A stretch of DNA of 20,068 bases, taken from contig JAEEVI010000124.1 of the NCBI GenBank assembly GCA_016287035.1, positions 1 through 20,068 on the forward strand, written 5' to 3'. The position numbers were made by a program, and so were the translations under genes. The notes beneath the pieces are model-generated. The model saw only the letters and a program-made list of their open reading frames with translations. It was not told the DNA's origin and made no database searches. Origin of the DNA: Bacillota bacterium (GTDB taxonomy: Bacteria > Bacillota > Clostridia > Peptostreptococcales > Anaerovoracaceae). The stretch's first letter is position 1. The number at the start of each line of letters is the position of its first letter. Positions 15,284-20,068 of this stretch are shown here, in pieces.

Positions 15284-15312
15284 TTTGCATAGGTATTAGC
15301 TTATATTATAAT
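15284..15312 (+). promoter_or_regulatory. Promoter of the acyl carrier protein gene
   Basis: TTTGCA (15284-15289, 4 of 6) is followed after 17 bases by a perfect TATAAT (15307-15312). Transcription should start near 15319, giving a leader of about 36 bases. Confidence 0.7.
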
Positions 15313-15354
15313 GTTTACAGAATGTAACTTGTGCATGTTTTCATGGAGGTAATT

Positions 15355-15594
15355 ATGGTTTTTGAAAAAGTGCGCAGTATCATAGCGGAACAACTCGATA
15401 CTGATGAAGAAAATATCACTATGGACATCAATCTCATGAAGGACCTCGACGCCGACTCTCTCGACGCGGCCGAGATCATCATGGCGATCGAAGACGAATT
15501 CGAGATAGAGATCCCCGACGACCAGGTGGAGCAGTTCCAGCAGATCTCCAACATCGTCCAGTACATCGAAGAGAATTCGCCCGTCGTAGGTTAA
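15355..15594 (+). CDS. acpP: Acyl carrier protein
   Basis: This small acidic cytoplasmic protein carries growing acyl chains as a thioester on a 4'-phosphopantetheine arm. The 79-residue product has the attachment motif DADSLDAAEII with Ser35, followed by the acidic helix MAIEDEFEIEIPDD that docks partner enzymes. The ATG at 15355 is chosen over an upstream in-frame ATG at 15331 because GGAGGT lies 4 bases before it and because acyl carrier proteins start just before the first helix. It has its own promoter and terminator and no fatty-acid synthesis gene beside it. It could serve fatty-acid synthesis or a dedicated pathway; sequence alone does not decide, so the symbol is tentative. Confidence 0.93.
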   Translation: MVFEKVRSIIAEQLDTDEENITMDINLMKDLDADSLDAAEIIMAIEDEFEIEIPDDQVEQFQQISNIVQYIEENSPVVG

Positions 15595-15615
15595 CCGGAC
15601 CGGACAAGCATTTTT

Positions 15616-15642
15616 AAAGCAGCCCTTGCGGGCTGCTTTTTA
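15616..15642 (+). terminator. Terminator of the acyl carrier protein gene
   Basis: A perfect 10-bp stem, AAAGCAGCCC with GGGCTGCTTT, has a TTGC loop and is followed by TT-A-TT. On the minus strand it ends TTTAAAAATG, so it would be only a weak terminator for the convergent DUF3793 gene. Confidence 0.87.
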
Positions 15643-15665
15643 TTATCCCGGATATTCGCGGTCAG

Positions 15666-16217
15666 TCACTTGGCGACGGCGAGCTGCTCAAGGCTGAAGC
15701 CGGAGCGCCACAGCACGCAGCATACTTCCGTGTACTCCCTGAATTTCGCGAACATGCGCTCCGCGCGCTCCTCGTCGGTGAACACCTTCCACATCCCCGA
15801 GCACTTGCAGCTCCCGCGGTCGTTTTCGATAAAGCCCTTGACGTCCCCCGGCGGATAGCTGAGGAAAAGCCCGACCTCGTGCGGGAAATCCCCGCAGCTG
15901 CGGAACCTCTGCGCCAGCTCCGCGACGCAGGAGATGCCGGTGTGCCCGCGGTAGCCGGCGTTTTTAAGGAGGCTTTCTGCGGTCTCATCTCTGAGATCCC
16001 GGCTCAGCTCCGCGGGCCTGTACATGTATATGAGAGCTCTTTTTCCGGATACCCTGAGCGGCAGCAGGCAAAGGCCCTTTGGCACAAGTATCCTGTTGAC
16101 GCGCCGGATCTCGGAATACAGCTCCCCGACGCTTTCGAACCTGCAGGAGAACATGCTCCCGGTCTTTACGCCCGCGAGCGTGGGCGCGCACTGCCGCACC
16201 AGCAGTTCGTCAGACAT
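15666..16217 (-). CDS. DUF3793 family protein
   Basis: This is a 183-residue soluble protein of unknown function. The family is recognised from the central segments FPHEVGLFLSYPPGDVKGFIE at about 115-135 and GSCKCSGMWKVFTDEERAERMFAKFREYTEVC after it. Conserved cysteines (CKC and later CC) could bind a metal or take part in redox chemistry, but this is a guess. The N-terminal half shows LVRQCAPTLAGVKTGSMFSCRF. No signal peptide or membrane helix is visible. Its ATG overlaps the end of the DUF2325 gene by 8 bases (ATGTCTGA), so translation is probably coupled and the two proteins probably work together. Transcription comes from the operator-flanked promoter upstream of the DUF2325 gene. Confidence 0.85.
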   Translation of the reverse strand: MSDELLVRQCAPTLAGVKTGSMFSCRFESVGELYSEIRRVNRILVPKGLCLLPLRVSGKRALIYMYRPAELSRDLRDETAESLLKNAGYRGHTGISCVAELAQRFRSCGDFPHEVGLFLSYPPGDVKGFIENDRGSCKCSGMWKVFTDEERAERMFAKFREYTEVCCVLWRSGFSLEQLAVAK

Positions 16218-16509
16218 TCCGCCCCTCCCTGTCCGCGTACTTGTCCAGTATGCCGCGCAGAGCCGAAAGCGACGCGCTGCGGCATCTTTCGATGACCGTC
16301 GCGCGCCCTTTCAGTTCGCTGAGGGCAGACTGCAGCATCTTGTGAGACATGGTGCCTGTGAAGAATATCGTAAGATCCGGATCCCCCAGTTTGTTTCTGA
16401 GGCCGGAAGACGGCTTTATGAATATCTTGGGCTGGAAGCTGTAGCTTTTGCAGAGGTCCATATAGCGGCGTTCCATACATTCGTTGCCGCCTAAGATCAC
16501 AACGCTCAT
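16210..16509 (-). CDS. DUF2325 family protein
   Basis: This is a 99-residue soluble protein of unknown function. The start MSVVILGGNECMERRYMDLCKSY and the middle PDLTIFFTGTMSHKMLQSALSELK and ERCRSASLSALRGILDKY are the DUF2325 pattern, which looks like a small Rossmann-like alpha/beta fold (strand VVILGG, strand LTIFFTG, then helix). Cys11, Cys20 and a later Cys in ERCRSAS are possible metal or redox ligands, though this is inferred. An AAGGAG ribosome binding site lies 5 bases before the ATG. It is the first gene of a two-gene unit with the DUF3793 gene, and its promoter is flanked by two copies of the repeat also found at the feo promoter, which suggests metal control. Confidence 0.87.
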   Translation of the reverse strand: MSVVILGGNECMERRYMDLCKSYSFQPKIFIKPSSGLRNKLGDPDLTIFFTGTMSHKMLQSALSELKGRATVIERCRSASLSALRGILDKYADREGRNV

Positions 16510-16528
16510 GATGCTCCTTTCTTTTGTG

Positions 16529-16544
16529 GTTAGCCTTATCTAAC
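16529..16544 (-). promoter_or_regulatory. Inverted-repeat operator copy F at the DUF2325 transcription start
   Basis: GTTAG-CCTTAT-CTAAC is a 16-bp unit with perfect 5-base arms. It lies just after the predicted transcription start (near 16549) and before the ribosome binding site, a repressor position. It matches the unit repeated around the feo promoter. Confidence 0.7.
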
Positions 16545-16554
16545 TCGTGTTTAT

Positions 16555-16583
16555 AATTTAGCATCCGCCCGCCGCGCAGTCAA
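16555..16583 (-). promoter_or_regulatory. Promoter of the DUF2325-DUF3793 unit
   Basis: On the minus strand TTGACT (16583-16578, 5 of 6) is followed after 17 bases by TAAATT (16560-16555, 4 of 6). Transcription should start near 16549. Confidence 0.6.
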
Positions 16584-16611
16584 GACCGGAGGAAGGATTC
16601 GGGATAAAATA

Positions 16612-16627
16612 GTTAGATTTATCTAAC
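16612..16627 (-). promoter_or_regulatory. Inverted-repeat operator copy G upstream of the DUF2325 promoter
   Basis: GTTAGAT-TT-ATCTAAC has perfect 7-base arms around a 2-base centre and is the most symmetrical copy in the window. It lies 28 bases upstream of the -35 box; its centre is 83 bases from that of copy F, close to eight helical turns. Confidence 0.72.
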
Positions 16628-16680
16628 TTGCCGTTAAAACAGCGGCTTCCTCCTGTTTTTCGCGGTGGAAGATGCGGCGG

Positions 16681-16709
16681 AAAAACTGCGCGTAAGCGGG
16701 CCTACGCGC
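16681..16709 (-). terminator. Terminator of the tsa operon, overlapping the tsaD stop codon
   Basis: The arms GCGCGTA (16709-16703, minus strand) and TACGCGC (16694-16688) pair perfectly across 8 bases and are followed by AG and TTTTT (16685-16681). The TAG stop of tsaD (16704-16702) straddles the end of the first arm and the loop. Confidence 0.75.
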
Positions 16710-17751
16710 CGGCCTCGAGCTTAGCGAGCCCGCTCTCGATCGAAAGGCCCGGGAAAACGTCCAGGTGAAGATCCGAATAAAGGCCGAGCCCCGCCTTTCT
16801 GTACGCGGCGGACGCGACCATGGCGCCGTTGTCGGTGCAGAGGATCGGGGACGGTATGCACAGCTTCGCGCCGGCCTTTTCGCAGCGCGAGGCGAGCTTT
16901 TCGCGCAGAAAGCTGTTGGAAGCGACGCCGCCGGCGACCGCCAGCGTGGAATAGCCGGTCTGCGCGAGCGCCGTCATCGTCTTGTCTATGACGACCTCCA
17001 TCACCGCCTCCTGGAACGACGCGGCAACGTCCGCGCTGTTTACGGGCCTCCCGGCCTGAGTCTCCTTGTGCAGATAGTTTATGACGGCCGTCTTTGTGCC
17101 GCTGAGAGAAAAATCCAGGCTGTCCTTTTCCAAATAGACCCGCTTGAACTCTATGGCGAACGGATCGCCCTCCTTCGCGAGCCTGTCGATCTTCGGCCCG
17201 CCCGGATAACCGAGCCCGAGGACCCTGGCGACCTTGTCGTAGGCCTCGCCGACGGCGTCGTCGCGCGTCGCGCCGAGCACGCGGAACTCGTTCCAGCCGC
17301 GGACCTCGATTATATGCGTATGACCGCCGGAGACCACGAGCGCGAGGAATGGCGGTTCAAGACCGGGATATTCGATGAGATTGGCGAGTATGTGCGCCTG
17401 TATGTGATGGACTCCTATGAGGGGCCTGCCGGACGCCGCGGCTACTGCCTTGGCGTAAGCGGTACCCATGAGGAGGCAGCCGGCGAGCCCCGGGCCCGCC
17501 GTCACGCCGATCTCGTCGACGTCGCCGAGCGTTACCCCTGCTGCAGAAAGAGCCTCGTCCATCACGAACGGCAGATTGTGAAGGTGGTGCCTCGAGGCGA
17601 TCTCGGGCACGACGCCTCCGAAGACCTTATGGACTTCTATCTGAGACGATATTACGTTCGACAGGATCTCGCGCCCGTCCGCGAGCACGGCTATCGCGCT
17701 CTCGTCGCAGCTCGACTCGATCCCGAGCGTTATATGCTTTCCGTTAAACAT
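16702..17751 (-). CDS. tsaD: tRNA N6-adenosine threonylcarbamoyltransferase
   Basis: TsaD transfers the threonylcarbamoyl group to A37 of tRNAs that read ANN codons, the last step of t6A synthesis, in complex with TsaB and TsaE. The 349-residue protein has the ASKHA-fold start ITLGIESSCDESAIAV, the metal-binding HHIQAH motif with His116 and His120, VVSGGHTHI, the nucleotide-binding FSLSGTKTAV and AGGVASNSFLR, and a late Asp in CTDNGAM that completes the metal site. Full length is normal. Its ATG overlaps the rimI stop by 8 bases, so translation is coupled. It is the last gene of tsaE-tsaB-rimI-tsaD. t6A is essential or nearly so in most bacteria. Confidence 0.98.
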   Translation of the reverse strand: MFNGKHITLGIESSCDESAIAVLADGREILSNVISSQIEVHKVFGGVVPEIASRHHLHNLPFVMDEALSAAGVTLGDVDEIGVTAGPGLAGCLLMGTAYAKAVAAASGRPLIGVHHIQAHILANLIEYPGLEPPFLALVVSGGHTHIIEVRGWNEFRVLGATRDDAVGEAYDKVARVLGLGYPGGPKIDRLAKEGDPFAIEFKRVYLEKDSLDFSLSGTKTAVINYLHKETQAGRPVNSADVAASFQEAVMEVVIDKTMTALAQTGYSTLAVAGGVASNSFLREKLASRCEKAGAKLCIPSPILCTDNGAMVASAAYRKAGLGLYSDLHLDVFPGLSIESGLAKLEAGA

Positions 17752-18244
17752 GCTTCTGAGCCAGGTCCTCCCCGCGCCGCCACATTATGACGGCGTCCTC
17801 TCCGTTGTCGTCGTAGTACGCCCTGCGGCGTCCCTCCTCGGCGAATCCGTACTTTTCGTAGAGCGCTATCGCGGCTTCGTTCGACGGCCTCACCTCGAGC
17901 GTAAAGTCCTCTATGCCCTTCCGCTCGCATTCGGAGAGCAGATAACCGAGCATCGCGTACCCGACGCCCTTTCTCCGGTAGCGGCTCTCTACGGCGATGT
18001 TGGCCATGTGCCCCTCCGGAGGGATCAGATAGACGCCCGCGTAGGCGCATATATGGCCGGCGTCCTCGGCGACGAAGAATTCCGCGCCGGCGTCGAACGA
18101 TTCCTGCAGGCTCGCGAGGCTCCACGGCCGCGCGAAGCACTGCTTCTCGAGCTCCGATATCCCTTCCGCGTCTTCTCTTCCGGCGCGGCGCAAGAGCACC
18201 GTCCTGTATTCGTTCTCTTCGTTTTCGTTAAATATATATCCCAA
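17744..18244 (-). CDS. rimI: RimI-type N-acetyltransferase
   Basis: This GNAT-fold enzyme acetylates protein N-termini with acetyl-CoA; the reference target is ribosomal protein S18. The protein has up to 166 residues. The family start is VLLRRAGREDAEGISELEKQCFARPWS, then GHMANIAVESRYRRKGVGYAML, which is the acetyl-CoA pyrophosphate loop (RRKGVG), and EVRPSNEAAIALYEKYGF near the end. The longest start is TTG at 18244 with a weak AAGGG ribosome binding site; a GTG at 18199, which would trim 15 acidic residues (GYIFNENEENEYRT region), is an alternative because AGGA lies just before it. The gene lies between tsaB and tsaD, a common arrangement in Bacillota, and overlaps tsaD by 8 bases. Confidence 0.93.
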   Translation of the reverse strand: MGYIFNENEENEYRTVLLRRAGREDAEGISELEKQCFARPWSLASLQESFDAGAEFFVAEDAGHICAYAGVYLIPPEGHMANIAVESRYRRKGVGYAMLGYLLSECERKGIEDFTLEVRPSNEAAIALYEKYGFAEEGRRRAYYDDNGEDAVIMWRRGEDLAQKHV

Positions 18245-18249
18245 AAGCG

Positions 18250-18951
18250 CTAACCCTTTTCTCTCAGCTTTCTCTCAGCCTCCGCGAGGCGAAGGTATTC
18301 AGGCTTCGCGGTGAACGCGTCGGCCGAAGCAGCGAGCGTGCGCGCGAGCTTCGCGGTCCAGGCCGCCTGCTGATACCTGTCCGATTTCTCCGCGAATATG
18401 AACGGCTTCGAAAACTCCGCGAGGCGATCCGCGAACGCGTCCGCTCCGTCTCCGCAGAATACGGCAGTCTCGCCGTCCCCGAGAGCAGCGGCGGCGCTCT
18501 CCAGAAATCCATCTATCCCGCAGGCCGAATCGGCGACGGCGCATTCGCAGCCGTCCGCGGTCATCCTGTAGGCGCCGGCGTAGACCTGGCTGCGCCTCGC
18601 GTCGAACAGCGGGCACATCAGATATCTCCCGGAGGCCGCCGTACCGCTGAACGCGAAGCTTTCCAGCGTCGGGACCTCGATGATCGGCTTTCCCCAGACC
18701 TGCGCCAGCCCCTTGGCCGTAGCCATGCCTATGCGGATGCCCGTAAACGAACCCGGGCCTCTGGATACCGCTATCGCGCCGAGGTCCTGCGGCTCTATGC
18801 CTTCTCTTTTCATCAGCTCGAGCACCATCGGCGCTATCTCGCGCAGATGCGAATAGTCCGTATCGCAGGTTACCTGCACGGGCTCTTCCTCTCCGCGAAC
18901 GACCGCGGCCGAGGCGAAATGCCCGGTAGTCTCTATCGCAAGGATCGTCAT
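18250..18951 (-). CDS. tsaB: tRNA t6A synthesis dimerization protein TsaB
   Basis: TsaB is an ASKHA-fold partner without full catalytic residues that dimerises with TsaD and is required for t6A formation. The 233-residue product begins MTILAIETTGHFASAAVV and contains AIAVSRGPGSFTGIRIGMATAKGLA, the TsaB signature, and CPLFDARRSQVYAGAYR. The start at 18951 is chosen because it makes a 4-base ATGA overlap with the tsaE stop; a longer start at 18963 (MRDRMTIL) would have AAAGG only 2-3 bases away, which is too close. Its stop is 5 bases before the longest rimI start. The C-terminal part is variable, as usual in the family. Confidence 0.95.
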   Translation of the reverse strand: MTILAIETTGHFASAAVVRGEEEPVQVTCDTDYSHLREIAPMVLELMKREGIEPQDLGAIAVSRGPGSFTGIRIGMATAKGLAQVWGKPIIEVPTLESFAFSGTAASGRYLMCPLFDARRSQVYAGAYRMTADGCECAVADSACGIDGFLESAAAALGDGETAVFCGDGADAFADRLAEFSKPFIFAEKSDRYQQAAWTAKLARTLAASADAFTAKPEYLRLAEAERKLREKG

Positions 18952-19367
18952 TCTATCTCGCATATCCTTTCGTTCTCGCCGTCCCCGTAGCTGAGCCGCA
19001 CGCGCACCGCGTCAGCCGGCAGCATATCTTCTATAAGATCGGCCCATTCGATGACGCATACGCCGCCTCTGTGCAGATACTCGTCGAAGCCGATCTCGAA
19101 CAGCTCGTCCTCGTCGTGGACTCTGTAGACGTCGAAGTGATAGAACGGCAGGCGGCCGGAATCGTATTCGCACACGACGGTGAACGTCGGGCTCGTGAGG
19201 TTCTCAGACACGCCCAGGCCCTTCGCTATCGCCTTCGTGAGCGTCGTTTTGCCCGCGCCTAGGTCGCCGGAAAGCGCCAGAACGCTTCCGGGCCCGAGCT
19301 CACGGGCGAGCTCCTCCCCGAGCCTTTTCGTGTCTTCTTCCGTTTTGAGGACTCTGTATTTTTCCAT
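18948..19367 (-). CDS. tsaE: tRNA t6A synthesis ATPase TsaE
   Basis: TsaE is the small P-loop ATPase that binds the TsaB-TsaD complex and supports turnover. The 139-residue protein has Walker A GDLGAGKTT at 34-42, the switch TSPTF at 58-62, HFDVYR at 77-82 and EWAD at 107-110, all diagnostic. The ATG at 19367 is chosen over a longer in-frame start at 19403 because family members begin just before this point and because a -10-like element lies 7 bases upstream. No proper ribosome binding site is visible (only AGG one base from the ATG). It is the first gene of the tsaE-tsaB-rimI-tsaD unit and its stop overlaps the tsaB start as ATGA. Confidence 0.95.
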   Translation of the reverse strand: MEKYRVLKTEEDTKRLGEELARELGPGSVLALSGDLGAGKTTLTKAIAKGLGVSENLTSPTFTVVCEYDSGRLPFYHFDVYRVHDEDELFEIGFDEYLHRGGVCVIEWADLIEDMLPADAVRVRLSYGDGENERICEIE

Positions 19368-19374
19368 GCCTGTT

Positions 19375-19403
19375 ATGCTATCACAAGCCGCCGGCTTTCG
19401 CAA
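19375..19403 (-). promoter_or_regulatory. Possible promoter of the tsa operon with near-zero leader
   Basis: On the minus strand TTGCGA (19403-19398, 4 of 6) is followed after 17 bases by TAGCAT (19380-19375, 4 of 6), which has the extended TGn element directly before it. The hexamer ends 7 bases before the tsaE ATG. The match is moderate. Confidence 0.4.
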
Positions 19404-19417
19404 GGCGGGCGCGCCGT

Positions 19418-19446
19418 TTGACCGCGCCGCGCCCGTGTGCTATATT
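19418..19446 (+). promoter_or_regulatory. Promoter of the DUF1294 gene, probably leaderless
   Basis: TTGACC (19418-19423, 5 of 6) is followed after 17 bases by TATATT (19441-19446, 5 of 6). The hexamer ends 6 bases before the A of the DUF1294 ATG, so the predicted first transcribed base is that A or a neighbour. Confidence 0.7.
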
Positions 19447-19452
19447 CTCAGC

Positions 19453-19731
19453 ATGAAGAAGTTCATCATAGTGTATCTCGTCTGGAACCTCATCGTGTTC
19501 CTCGTATACGGCATCGACAAGCTCAAGGCAAAGCGCGGCTCCTGGCGCGTCTCGGAAAAAGCCCTGATCATATGCGCGCTCCTCATGGGCGCCCCGGGCG
19601 CGCTCGCCGGCATGAAGGTCTTCCGCCACAAAACAAAACACCGGCTGTTTACGGTCGGCGTTCCGTTGTGCCTTATACTTAATCTCGCGGCCGCTTTCGC
19701 GGTCTGGAAATACGTGCTTCCGCTCTTCTAG
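19453..19731 (+). CDS. DUF1294 small membrane protein
   Basis: This is a 92-residue membrane protein of unknown function. The family pattern is clear: NLIVFLVYGIDKLKAKRGSWRVSEK at about 12-36, then LLMGAPGALAGMKVFRHKTKHRLF. Three hydrophobic segments are visible, roughly at residues 3-20, 38-53 and 69-90, with a basic loop holding the FRHKT motif. The ATG at 19453 is the family-like start; there is no ribosome binding site before it, and the promoter -10 box is only 6 bases away. The gene is divergent from the tsa operon and ends at a terminator shared with tuf. Confidence 0.9.
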   Translation: MKKFIIVYLVWNLIVFLVYGIDKLKAKRGSWRVSEKALIICALLMGAPGALAGMKVFRHKTKHRLFTVGVPLCLILNLAAAFAVWKYVLPLF

Positions 19732-19763
19732 CGGATCGCCGCGTCCATACGGCCTTATGAAGG

Positions 19764-19797
19764 AAAAAGCCCCGCGTCCTTTTGGACGCGGGGCTTT
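19764..19797. terminator. Bidirectional terminator between DUF1294 and tuf genes
   Basis: A perfect 14-bp stem, AAAGCCCCGCGTCC with GGACGCGGGGCTTT, has a TTTT loop (19766-19797). On the minus strand it ends in five Ts, which suits tuf. On the plus strand it ends in TTTGTT, which may stop DUF1294 transcription. Confidence 0.9.
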
Positions 19798-19821
19798 GTT
19801 CTGCTTTTGTCAGCCTGGCGA

Positions 19822-20068
19822 TTACTCGATGATGCTGGCAACAACGCCGGAAGCGACGGTCCTACCGCCTTCACGGATAGCGAAGCGGAGACCTTCCTCG
19901 CAAGCGATCGGAGTGATCAGCTCGATGGTCATTCTGGTGTTGTCTCCGGGCATGCACATCTCGGTGCCTTCCGGAAGAGTGATGGTTCCGGTTACGTCGG
20001 TCGTTCTGAAATAGAACTGCGGTCTGTAGCCGTTGAAGAACGGGGTGTGGCGGCCGCCTTCGGACTGC
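19822..20068 (-). CDS. tuf: Elongation factor Tu, C-terminal part (5' end outside window)
   Basis: EF-Tu brings aminoacyl-tRNA to the ribosome as a GTP complex. Only the last 81 or so residues are in the window, reading in from the right edge on the minus strand: GGRHTPFFNGYRPQFYFRTTDVTG, then GTEMCMPGDNTRMTIELITPIA, then FAIREGGRTVASGVV, ending SIIE and TAA. These are the conserved domain 3 segments that contact tRNA. The GTPase domain, promoter and any upstream fusA or rps genes lie outside. The gene ends about 25 bases before the shared terminator hairpin. Confidence 0.98.
   Translation of the reverse strand, partial: QSEGGRHTPFFNGYRPQFYFRTTDVTGTITLPEGTEMCMPGDNTRMTIELITPIACEEGLRFAIREGGRTVASGVVASIIE

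Noticed and set aside
15331..15354. An earlier start for the acyl carrier protein at 15331
   Set aside because: GGAGGT is placed for the ATG at 15355, and the extra residues are not family-like.
16510..16701. A small RNA, riboswitch or hidden gene between tsaD and DUF2325
   Set aside because: I see only the terminator, the promoter and the two inverted repeats. No open frame with a ribosome binding site or known RNA fold was recognised.

Overview
The window looks like the chromosome of a fairly GC-rich anaerobic member of the Bacillota, probably class Clostridia. This is an inference from gene content: an 8Fe-8S clostridial ferredoxin, a CIRCE-controlled groESL, an Asp23/Gls24-type domain, a FeoA-FeoA-FeoB-FeoB-associated operon, a stand-alone acyl carrier protein, and DUF2325 and DUF3793 proteins. 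Most coding starts have good AGGAGG-like ribosome binding sites. I cannot name a genus. No rRNA, tRNA, CRISPR array, insertion sequence or prophage gene was seen, and no gap between genes exceeds about 300 bases.

Layout. Bases 3-5706 (+): the 3' part of argH, an amino-acid ABC transporter binding lipoprotein and permease, then carB, which suggests an arginine/carbamoyl-phosphate theme. Bases 5775-6542 (-): the transporter-type ATPase, facing carB across a shared terminator. Bases 6745-9680 (-): the ferrous iron uptake operon feoA-feoA-feoB-feoB-associated protein, read from a near-consensus promoter surrounded by five copies of a 16-bp inverted repeat (RTTAR-N6-YTAAY). Bases 9964-11901 (-): groES-groEL with CIRCE. 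Bases 12059-12865 (-): an unusual P-loop protein with an Asp23/Gls24-like C-terminus, divergent from a small ferredoxin gene (12973-13143, +) through overlapping promoters. Bases 13255-15237 (+): an ABC-F ribosome-associated ATPase. Bases 15355-15594 (+): acyl carrier protein. Bases 15666-16509 (-): an overlapping DUF2325-DUF3793 gene pair whose promoter carries two copies of the same inverted repeat found at feo. Bases 16702-19367 (-): tsaE-tsaB-rimI-tsaD for tRNA t6A synthesis. Bases 19453-19731 (+): a DUF1294 membrane protein. Bases 19822-20068 (-): the 3' end of tuf.

The main result is the operator shared by the feo operon and the DUF2325-DUF3793 pair. It suggests that one metalloregulator, probably of the DtxR/MntR/IdeR type, controls both, which would place two genes of unknown function in an iron or metal response. 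Other points of interest are the P-loop/Asp23 fusion with its divergent promoter, and three genes (ABC-F, DUF1294, tsaE) that lack a usable ribosome binding site and have a -10-like hexamer 6-7 bases before the start codon, as expected for leaderless mRNAs.
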